Shown one piece after another: positions 1 through 5,703 of a DNA stretch of 9,072 bases. Numbering within the stretch: position 1 is the first letter of the stretch; the number at the start of each line of letters is the position of its first letter. A program made the translations under genes and the position numbers. Source of the DNA: JAWOGN01 sp046496815 (lineage in GTDB: Bacteria; Desulfobacterota; DSM-4660; Desulfatiglandales; Desulfatiglandaceae). The stretch is taken from contig JAWOGN010000367.1 of the NCBI GenBank assembly GCA_046496815.1, positions 1 through 9,072 of the forward strand, in the 5' to 3' direction. The notes under the pieces were generated by a model. The model ran no database searches. It worked only from the letters and a program-made list of their open reading frames with translations, and was not told the DNA's origin.

Positions 1-428
1 ACCGTATCCTTGCGGTAGCCCTCTCCGCCGTCGATAATGGTCCACTTCATGCCGAAGGCCGTAAACGTTGCCGTATTCCCCCTGATATTGATATTGTTCA
101 TGGGATAGGGGCCACTGGGCGGTGGACCTTCCATCATGCTGAACCCCATGAGCCAGTTGTCGACCTGTTTCTTGTTATCCATGTCGACAAGATAATAGTA
201 TATGGCACCCGATTCAGGTTTGTACGCCGCTTCCCCGGGCTTTCCCAAAGCAGGGCGGCCCTTAAACTCAAGCCAGAACTGCACTTGGTTCCGGGTTCCG
301 TCTTTTGTGTAGTCGAACTGCATCATTTCGGTATAAGCTACGGCACCGGAGATTTCGGGCAGTTGTGCCGCAACAAGCGGACCACACAAAATGATCTGGC
401 AGAAAAATGCAGCAAGCAAAACCTTCAT
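1..428 (-). CDS. Exported protein of unknown function, C-terminus cut by window edge
   Basis: An open frame begins at ATG 428-426 and runs off the left edge without a stop, giving 142 visible codons. The first 20 residues form a classical Sec signal peptide: Met-Lys, a hydrophobic stretch at about residues 3-19, then GPLVAA before QLPEI, so cleavage is likely near residue 21. The mature part is soluble-looking and rich in Tyr, Trp and Gly, with segments such as YTEMMQFDY, AIYYYLVDMD and TFTAFGMKW, which suggests a beta-rich fold. The start is well supported: AAGGAGA (complement of 436-442) lies 7 nt upstream, and the ATG overlaps the stop of the preceding gene as ATGA. It is the last visible gene of the oxidoreductase operon, which hints at a periplasmic role there. 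I do not recognise the family. Confidence 0.75.
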   Translation of the reverse strand, partial: MKVLLAAFFCQIILCGPLVAAQLPEISGAVAYTEMMQFDYTKDGTRNQVQFWLEFKGRPALGKPGEAAYKPESGAIYYYLVDMDNKKQVDNWLMGFSMMEGPPPSGPYPMNNINIRGNTATFTAFGMKWTIIDGGEGYRKDT

Positions 429-790
429 TGCTCTGTCTCCTTGATTGACTTGCGTGCCTGATCCAATCGATACCCCACAACCTCATAGATCCTCACGCAA
501 TCCTCGACGTAATTAACCGGTGTATTGACGATTGTCCGAATCGATTTCGCCAGTTCCTTGTCGCCGATACTCACTTCAATCCACTCCGGCAGGGCCTTCA
601 AATTGATGCCGGGAAGAGAGGCGTCATCCGGCGCAAGAAACAGGTGCAATTCCGGCAAGCTGCGCACATCACCGGACAGGATTCCCACGGGCGGTTTCAG
701 GCGACCGGCGGGAAAACGCTCCTTAAAAGGGACGGGGCTGAGGATCCTGCGGGACAGGGACTCGCTGGGTTGTGAAAAATGATACGTCAC
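425..790 (-). CDS. Small unrecognised protein (121 aa) encoded with the AOR-family enzyme
   Basis: This frame starts at GTG 790-788 and overlaps the oxidoreductase stop as GTGA. The GTG start is convincing because a full GGAGG (complement of 798-802) sits 7 nt upstream, and the 3' end overlaps the next gene as ATGA. The product has no signal peptide and no membrane segment, and only one cysteine (Cys98), so it is probably cytoplasmic and does not bind an iron-sulfur cluster by itself. The N-terminal 35 residues are basic and proline-rich. The middle (residues 40-75) alternates hydrophobic and polar residues like beta strands (ELHLFLAP, ALPEWIEVSIG). The C-terminus (80-121) looks helical and charged. 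The E. coli ydh operon also carries accessory genes of unknown function around ydhV, so an equivalent accessory role is possible, but I cannot show homology. Confidence 0.8.
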   Translation of the reverse strand: MTYHFSQPSESLSRRILSPVPFKERFPAGRLKPPVGILSGDVRSLPELHLFLAPDDASLPGINLKALPEWIEVSIGDKELAKSIRTIVNTPVNYVEDCVRIYEVVGYRLDQARKSIKETEQ

Positions 791-2931
791 GACGCTTCCT
801 CCCCCAATCGGCCGGCTGCCTCAAGCGCATCCGCCACAAACCCCATGTCCATTTTTTCAAGGGTGCTGCGTTTGGGCCAGCCCGTCTTCGTGTTCCAGCC
901 TTCAAGCTGGTAAAAGATGGTCTTCCAATCTTCGAGTTTGGCTTTATCCATCGAACGGCCCATCAGATCCCTGTAATGCCATTTCCCCTCGTCATCCCGA
1001 CAGGTCCACATGAAAAACGGGAACACTTCACCTTTGTTGTATACGGTCTCGTAGATATAAGGGGCAAAATGCACCATGTCGCGGTGTCTTCCCTGGAGCA
1101 CCCAGATGGCGTTGTCCAGGTTCCAGATCCGGCGCCCGATTTCAATGCCGTCCTCAAAGCTGATGGTATCGCCGGTAACCGCATTCCAAAACACCTGCTC
1201 TCCGCCGTCCGATGACGCAGTGGCCCCTTCAAGATCCGGCACGTTGGTATTGACAAAGTCAGGCCATTTTAAATCACAGTACAATGCGGAATTTTTATAG
1301 AACCGGCAGTAGTGCTGCTGCCAGCGGACGATCTGCGCAACCGCTTCCGAGTACATATTGGCATCGCTGTAATCGAGCACTTCGGGCCGGTCCTTGGCAT
1401 AAGGAGCCATCTTTTTGGCATGCAAGTTGACCATTTCTTCCGCCGAAATGCGCAGGGGTTTTCCAAAGGCGAAGGCCGCACTGACATTGGTAAAGATGTA
1501 GTTGAAACAGTGGGTATTCGTATCGCGGTCCCCCATGAGGCTGCCGTAGCCCCACTCGAGTTCGGCCCGGGGGTCGTAACCATGCTCCGGAACGCCCCAG
1601 TAGGAAAACTGGAGCGCACCGGTGTGAAGATCTTCTTCCCGTCCCCACTTCAAGGCCGCCTGCACCCATCCATCGGCCAGGTCCGCACCGATGTCCGTCC
1701 GGGTGGACAAGGCATGGACGATCTTTTCCGCAAAATCGAGCGTCCCGATCGTCTCCCACGGGAGGTTGGACGGGATTTTCCGGCCCGGTCCGAGAACACC
1801 GTCTTCGTACAGGTGTTCGAGCCAGTGCAGGCCGGGCTGGAGCACAAAGGAATTGAGGCCGTATTTCTGCACGATATCAGCCCCCTTGAGATTGATTTCA
1901 GTATCCTCAGCCCGGCTTTTCGCGACTTTGCGAACAAAAGGCCCATACCAGAAGGTTTCCTGGCAGGCGGACTCATTACCATAGCCTACGCTGTAGCGCG
2001 ACCGGCAGCCGTTGATGCACCCCTGGCAGGACTGGGGGCGGCGCTCGGATGTCGGCGGGGCGGCTTGGATGATTGGGTTCGGCAGCCGGCCGAGGCGCGT
2101 CCAGGCTTGAAAGTCGGGCGTCTGCCAGCTGGTGACATATTTTTCCTTGGTGATCATGCGGGCCCGAAGCAGGGTCCTGGGGTCGTGCACCTTGATGCCG
2201 CCGGTGCCCAGAACAGAGATGGCTTTCAGGTTCTTCGATCCCCAGACCGCCCCGAATCCACCCTGGCCGGCACCGTTGCCGGCATCGTGGATCAAGGCGG
2301 CGTGGCAGGTCTGGTTTTCCCCCGCCGGTCCAATGCAAAGGATTGCCGGCTTCTGGGTCGTTCGACCCAAATCCTTTTCGGATGACTCCTTTTTTTCAGA
2401 TAAGGGCAATGCCTCAAGATCCTGCCAATGGGTTTTCGTGCCGCGCCGAATTTTTAGGAGGTCTCGGATCTCCAGCTGCGTGGCCCAGGTGTCCTTACCC
2501 CACAGGTTCTGGGCATCATGGAAGATCACATGCCCGTTGCGAATGTCGATCCAGACGGGGCTGTCTGCCCGGCCTTCGATCACAATCCCGTCCCATCCGG
2601 CGTATTTGAGCATGGTCGAGAATCGACCGCCGAAGTTCGTGCGGGTGAACCAGGAAATGGGGTACTGGCCCACGCCGACGCCGACCACCTCGCAGCGCCC
2701 GCCCGCTGACGGTACGATCGTCCCGCAGAGGGGAGAAGTCATCACGCAGCAGACATTGGCCGGATGCCGGCCGTCCGTAATCGTCTTGTCCTTGCAGAAA
2801 TCCCAGAAAAGCGCGGCCCCCATGCCATGTCCGCCACCCCATCGTCGATACGGCTTGGTGTCAATTGCGTTTGCTTTCCTTTTGGTCATGTCCAGACGGA
2901 GTATTTTTCCGGCGTAACCATGGATTGTCAT
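787..2931 (-). CDS. AOR-family tungsten/molybdenum oxidoreductase, YdhV-like (714 aa)
   Basis: This is a full-length member of the aldehyde:ferredoxin oxidoreductase family. These cytoplasmic-type enzymes hold W or Mo on two pterins plus one [4Fe-4S] cluster, and most oxidise aldehydes to acids. The N-terminal domain shows the family pattern GYAGKILRLDMT (residues 5-16), GGGHGMGAALFWD (32-44) and FGGRFSTMLKYAGWDGIVIEG (100-120). The pterin-binding region reads IGPAGEN (200-206) and QGGFGAVWGSKNLKAI (223-238). Three cluster ligands lie in C302-x2-C305-x3-C309, and the distant fourth is probably C552 (NSALYCDLKW). The length and C-terminal segments (HRDMVHFAPYIYETVYN, EGWNTKTGWPKRSTLE) resemble E. 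coli YdhV more than the roughly 600-aa archaeal AORs; this comparison is from memory. A charged stretch at residues 162-194 looks like an insertion. The ATG follows GTGAGG (complement of 2940-2945), which overlaps the stop of the iron-sulfur gene 10 nt away. The substrate cannot be told from sequence. Confidence 0.93.
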   Translation of the reverse strand: MTIHGYAGKILRLDMTKRKANAIDTKPYRRWGGGHGMGAALFWDFCKDKTITDGRHPANVCCVMTSPLCGTIVPSAGGRCEVVGVGVGQYPISWFTRTNFGGRFSTMLKYAGWDGIVIEGRADSPVWIDIRNGHVIFHDAQNLWGKDTWATQLEIRDLLKIRRGTKTHWQDLEALPLSEKKESSEKDLGRTTQKPAILCIGPAGENQTCHAALIHDAGNGAGQGGFGAVWGSKNLKAISVLGTGGIKVHDPRTLLRARMITKEKYVTSWQTPDFQAWTRLGRLPNPIIQAAPPTSERRPQSCQGCINGCRSRYSVGYGNESACQETFWYGPFVRKVAKSRAEDTEINLKGADIVQKYGLNSFVLQPGLHWLEHLYEDGVLGPGRKIPSNLPWETIGTLDFAEKIVHALSTRTDIGADLADGWVQAALKWGREEDLHTGALQFSYWGVPEHGYDPRAELEWGYGSLMGDRDTNTHCFNYIFTNVSAAFAFGKPLRISAEEMVNLHAKKMAPYAKDRPEVLDYSDANMYSEAVAQIVRWQQHYCRFYKNSALYCDLKWPDFVNTNVPDLEGATASSDGGEQVFWNAVTGDTISFEDGIEIGRRIWNLDNAIWVLQGRHRDMVHFAPYIYETVYNKGEVFPFFMWTCRDDEGKWHYRDLMGRSMDKAKLEDWKTIFYQLEGWNTKTGWPKRSTLEKMDMGFVADALEAAGRLGEEAS

Positions 2932-2941
2932 AAAATTATCC

Positions 2942-3625
2942 TCACTGGGTGGTCATTCCGAGTTTCGACCAAGCACGGCCTCGGAGGTTGACATTATACG
3001 ATTCTTCGCTGCCCTGATCGGGCATTTTTGTCGTAAACCTAATGGCATTCACCGGACAGACCTTTACACAGGCTTGGGTGCCGCCCGGGCCGCCTTTTTC
3101 TTCCATATATGGCGTGTCGACACACAGGTCGCACTTCTGAGACTTCTGCAACTCGAAATTCCATTGGATGCGGCTCGGCGTGAATGGACAGCGGGTCAGG
3201 CACATTTTGCAGCCGATACAGAGACTTTGATCGATCATGCGAACGTTGCCCTGCTTGGCGTTGGGCTTGTTGGCCCGTATCGGCCTTATCGGGCAAACCG
3301 CCACGCAGGGGGCGTCCCGGCATTGACGGCAAATCGCCATGGAAACGTCATCGGGCCAGTCCGCAAATGAATCCTGCTGGATTTGAATGCGCGATAGGCT
3401 GTAGGAGGCCATGCCGGAATGGGCCAGCGCGCAGGCCATCATACAGGTGCCGCACCCTTGGCATTTCTTCAGATCCACAACCAGAAATCCTTCTGAATCC
3501 GCCATGGTGTTTGGGATCGCAAGGAGCTTGCCTGGCAGCAATACCGCCGCACCGAGCGCACCCGTGCCGACCAAAAACTGCCGCCTGGTGAGCTTTCCTG
3601 ATGATTCAATTTTTTCGTTATTCAT
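2942..3625 (-). CDS. Tat-signal ferredoxin-type protein with four [4Fe-4S] motifs (YdhY/DmsB-like)
   Basis: This is the electron-transfer subunit for the AOR-family enzyme encoded next. Sixteen cysteines fall in four groups. Numbered from an upstream GTG at 3634-3632, they are C58/61/64/68, C102/105/110/114, C139/142/145/149 and C168/171/189/193. This is the layout of the DmsB/NrfC/YdhY family, which binds four [4Fe-4S] clusters. The N-terminus has a twin-arginine motif, TRRQFLVG (residues 16-23), followed by a hydrophobic Gly/Ala stretch and PGKLLA, a plausible Tat signal. I prefer ATG 3625-3623 (227 aa): AGGGTGAAGGGT lies just before it, whereas the upstream GTG has its AGG directly abutting. 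Either start overlaps the regulator's end (by 8 or 17 nt). The catalytic partner has no signal of its own, so the pair may cross the membrane together, or the signal may be kept uncleaved. Confidence 0.92.
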   Translation of the reverse strand: MNNEKIESSGKLTRRQFLVGTGALGAAVLLPGKLLAIPNTMADSEGFLVVDLKKCQGCGTCMMACALAHSGMASYSLSRIQIQQDSFADWPDDVSMAICRQCRDAPCVAVCPIRPIRANKPNAKQGNVRMIDQSLCIGCKMCLTRCPFTPSRIQWNFELQKSQKCDLCVDTPYMEEKGGPGGTQACVKVCPVNAIRFTTKMPDQGSEESYNVNLRGRAWSKLGMTTQ

Positions 3626-4187
3626 ACCCTTCACCCTGCTGTGTGGTTTTATTCCAGTCTCGTCCTAAAAGACGCTTGATGCTCTCAGTTGTTCCAAGCA
3701 GTTCAGAAAGCAGTTTCTTGTTGAAATCCTTCGTAAAATGCTCGCTGACCGTTTCAGTCATTAAAACATCTCCCTTCTTGTTTTTGACAACCCACCCCTT
3801 CTTTTCAAGCTTTTCGATCTTCCTTCTCACGGTTTCCCTGGGGATGCCCGTGGCATGACTGATGGAGAAAGCGTTGGTTGGTGCAAGATGCCGCATCCGT
3901 TCCGGATAAGTTACCAATTGTTCATGGACTTCGATGCTGTCGCCCTTGCAGGAATAAAATCGGAATATGTTATGATGCGCGATCTCACCGAGCACCACGG
4001 GCAAAATAAGGTCTCCCTCAAACTCCCGGTAGAGAAGGTTGAGGTGGCGGAGAAAGAAGTGTCCCATGATGATTGCAACTGCAGACTTGTGCTTCTCGTA
4101 CTGTTCTTGATCGAAGACTGAGGGATGTGTTTCATCCGCTTCATCTCTTCGTTTTCTCCGGATCATACTTGACTGCGAGTCATCCAT
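3618..4187 (-). CDS. Winged helix-turn-helix transcriptional regulator heading the redox operon (189 aa)
   Basis: The C-terminal half carries a recognisable winged helix: FSISHATGIPRETVRRKIEK (residues 107-126) is a helix-turn-helix with a GIPRETVRR recognition helix, and KKGWVVKNKKGDVLMTE (129-145) is the wing. The N-terminal part (about 30-100) is mostly helical with hydrophobic faces (AVAIIMGHFFLRHLNLLY) and may sense a ligand or form a dimer; I do not recognise that domain. It contains a single cysteine (C80), so an iron-sulfur sensor is unlikely. The ATG at 4187 follows AAGGA (complement of 4197-4201) at a good distance. As the first gene of the operon, with its 3' end overlapping the iron-sulfur gene, it is probably the local regulator and may control its own transcription through the palindrome upstream. 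It resembles MarR/Crp-type winged helices in general; no specific subfamily is assigned. Confidence 0.85.
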   Translation of the reverse strand: MDDSQSSMIRRKRRDEADETHPSVFDQEQYEKHKSAVAIIMGHFFLRHLNLLYREFEGDLILPVVLGEIAHHNIFRFYSCKGDSIEVHEQLVTYPERMRHLAPTNAFSISHATGIPRETVRRKIEKLEKKGWVVKNKKGDVLMTETVSEHFTKDFNKKLLSELLGTTESIKRLLGRDWNKTTQQGEGYE

Positions 4188-4238
4188 ATCATCATTTCCT
4201 TGATGCGATGTATTCTGAAGTTTGGGAACACAAATTTT

Positions 4239-4266
4239 TATTTAAATATCAGGATTGGTTTGTCAA
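4239..4266 (-). promoter_or_regulatory. Predicted sigma70-type promoter of the redox operon
   Basis: Read on the minus strand, a perfect TTGACA (complement of 4261-4266) is followed after 16 nt by TAAATA (complement of 4239-4244) within a very AT-rich stretch. The -10 is only a partial match. Transcription would start near 4232, leaving about 45 nt of leader before the regulator's ATG. This is the only good -35 box I see upstream of the five-gene operon. Confidence 0.55.
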
Positions 4267-4273
4267 GAAGTTT

Positions 4274-4292
4274 AGTGCCCATTTTGGGCACT
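4274..4292. promoter_or_regulatory. Perfect 8-3-8 palindrome, candidate operator
   Basis: AGTGCCCA (4274-4281) and TGGGCACT (4285-4292) are exact inverted repeats separated by TTT. The site ends 7 nt upstream of the -35 box and is centred near -51 relative to the predicted start. That position suits an activator site, or a repressor that hinders polymerase. It has no downstream T-tract in either direction that would make it a convincing terminator. The winged-helix regulator encoded next door is the natural candidate to bind it; this is inference. Confidence 0.55.
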
Positions 4293-4671
4293 CATCGATG
4301 AACTGTTAGATACTGATATATGATGTATGGTGAAAGAAATAATTAGTGGGCAGGCGTAAAAATTTGGTTTCAGTATTGCTGTTAGAAAAATGCGGTGCTT
4401 CTAAGGGCCGAGCTAAAGATGAGACAGAAATTATTTTTTCGGGTTACTTTGAATATATTGTTTATCCTCTCACGTTCAGAAAAATCAAATAGTTGCCTCC
4501 TCCCATGACCTTAAAATACGACTTACATCCACAGCAGATCCAAGGCAATAAAAGATCGCTTCAATCCATCACAAATTCCGTGCAGGTTCGGGCAGCGTGG
4601 GACGATTCTGGAAAAACAAGAGACAAAAGATCAATATCGGTTTGAGGGGGTGCCAACCAAGAGATTTTATT
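4293..4671. other. Intergenic stretch without a recognised gene
   Basis: About 380 nt of AT-rich sequence separate the redox operon's control region from the bactofilin gene. I found no convincing ORF, RNA or mobile-element end. A 46-codon plus-strand frame at 4505-4645 lacks a ribosome site. No clear hairpin with a T-run follows the bactofilin stop on the minus strand, so where that transcript ends is not visible. Confidence 0.5.
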
Positions 4672-5322
4672 TCACTTTGCTTTGAGCGCAAAGTTTTGCT
4701 CATGTTTTCCCTCGCCTGATATCTCAACCTTGCCTTTTCCTTTTTTGTAGCCTTTGGCTTTAATCGTCAGTTTGCAGTTTCCGTCTTTAAGGTTGATGAG
4801 CTCGTAATAACCGGCGGCGTTGGTTAGGGTGTTTTTCTTGCGCATGCCTTCGCACTTGATTTCGGCGTTCTTAATGGGTGCGCCGCTATCCTGGTCGGTG
4901 ATGATCCCGTAAACCGCGTTGAGACTTATGGCGGCTGCTTCCACATCCGCATCGGGCGCTTCGGCATCGGATTTCGTTTCATCCGCATCTTTTGCCCGGT
5001 ACATGCGAGTCTTTCCTTCGAAAATGACGCCTTCGTCGATGACCACGGCCGGTGCCTGAATATTCCCAAAAACTTTTCCGGGGGGATGGATATCTACCCG
5101 CTGATCCGCAAGGATATTTCCGTGCACCTCACCACTGATGACGATATAATCCGCGTGAAGGTCGGCTTCGATCATTCCCTCTTCACCGACAATGAGGTTC
5201 TCTCCGGCAGTGATTTCACCCTTGAAATGGCCGTCAAGCCTCAAGGTTCCCCGGAATGACAGCTTTCCCTCAAACTCCGTTTCCTTTCCAAGAAAGGTGA
5301 TCATCTGATTTCTTTTTTTCAT
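4672..5322 (-). CDS. Bactofilin fused to a C-terminal carboxypeptidase-regulatory-like domain (216 aa)
   Basis: Residues about 8-108 are a bactofilin (DUF583-type) domain, a right-handed beta helix that polymerises into cytoskeletal filaments. Typical repeats are visible: FLGKETEFEGKLSFRGTLRL, GHFKGEI, VGEEGMIEADLHADYIVISG, EVHGNI, RVDIHPPGKVFGNI and VIDEGVIFEGKT. An acidic linker (109-133, rich in Asp, Glu and Ala) leads to residues about 135-215, which match the CarboxypepD_reg-like beta-sandwich (VYGIITDQDSGAPIKNAEI, TNAAGYYELINLKDGNCKL, AKGYKKGKGKVEI). The usual bactofilin is shorter and ends soon after the beta helix. ATG 5322 is chosen over Met7 because AGGGG (complement of 5331-5335) lies 8 nt upstream. 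There is no signal peptide, so it should act in the cytoplasm, perhaps at the membrane. Bactofilins often work with peptidoglycan hydrolases, and a MltD-like enzyme is encoded upstream. Confidence 0.9.
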   Translation of the reverse strand: MKKRNQMITFLGKETEFEGKLSFRGTLRLDGHFKGEITAGENLIVGEEGMIEADLHADYIVISGEVHGNILADQRVDIHPPGKVFGNIQAPAVVIDEGVIFEGKTRMYRAKDADETKSDAEAPDADVEAAAISLNAVYGIITDQDSGAPIKNAEIKCEGMRKKNTLTNAAGYYELINLKDGNCKLTIKAKGYKKGKGKVEISGEGKHEQNFALKAK

Positions 5323-5359
5323 GACGTTGGCCCCTATTCAGATAAATAAGCCTTCAAGC

Positions 5360-5390
5360 ATTATATACTTTGGTGATCTTAGTTTTGCAA
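5360..5390 (-). promoter_or_regulatory. Predicted sigma70-type promoter of the bactofilin gene
   Basis: On the minus strand TTGCAA (complement of 5385-5390) precedes TATATA (complement of 5362-5367) by 17 nt. The latter runs into a perfect TATAAT (complement of 5360-5365) at 19 nt. Transcription would begin about 5353, with a leader of roughly 30 nt. This suggests the bactofilin can be expressed independently of the transglycosylase upstream. Confidence 0.55.
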
Positions 5391-5620
5391 CAGGTTGTGG
5401 ATCTTACGCATGAACCCGATTTGACGCAACCGGCATCGATTTCTGCCCCCTGCAGGTGTACTTCAAACTTGTCGCATGGCCGACTCGGCCTCGGGGAGCG
5501 CAGTGCGGCCTCGAAATTTATCCCTTTATAACCATTTAGATGCGGCCAAGCCCTAAAAGACACCGCCGGTTCTGAAAGGTTCTCTCACTGCATGTCCCGG
5601 AGTGAGTTGTCTGGTGTGGG

Positions 5621-5643
5621 AGAGATCGCGTTGCCGCGTCTCT
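5621..5643. repeat. Stable hairpin downstream of the transglycosylase gene
   Basis: AGAGA (5621-5625) pairs with TCTCT (5639-5643), and CGCG (5627-5630) pairs with CGCG (5635-5638), with one bulged T and a 4-base loop. In the minus-strand transcript the loop reads GCAA, a GNRA tetraloop. It lies about 60-80 nt past the transglycosylase stop. There is no U-tract after it on the minus strand, so it is more likely an RNA-stabilising or Rho-associated structure than a classical intrinsic terminator. A weaker hairpin (CTCACT 5584-5589 with AGTGAG 5601-5606) follows. The rest of 5391-5703 shows no gene. Confidence 0.5.
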
Positions 5644-5703
5644 TTGCTGGATAAAACCGCATTGAGGCAGGAGATGGGTTAAGGCTGCGGGCGTATTTCT
5701 GGA

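Noticed and set aside
1312..2385. Long plus-strand ORF of 357 codons
   Set aside because: It lies wholly antisense to the clearly conserved AOR-family gene, has no recognisable domain, and is explained by the GC-rich codon use of the real gene. The same applies to 2132-2917 on plus.
4505..4645. Plus-strand 46-codon ORF in the 4.3-4.7 kb gap
   Set aside because: It has no Shine-Dalgarno sequence, no recognisable motif, and runs convergent to the bactofilin with no promoter.
5354..5563. Minus-strand 69-codon cysteine-containing ORF upstream of the bactofilin
   Set aside because: Its 3' end runs through the predicted bactofilin promoter, no ribosome site is seen, and the composition resembles random translation. 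It is kept as spacer.
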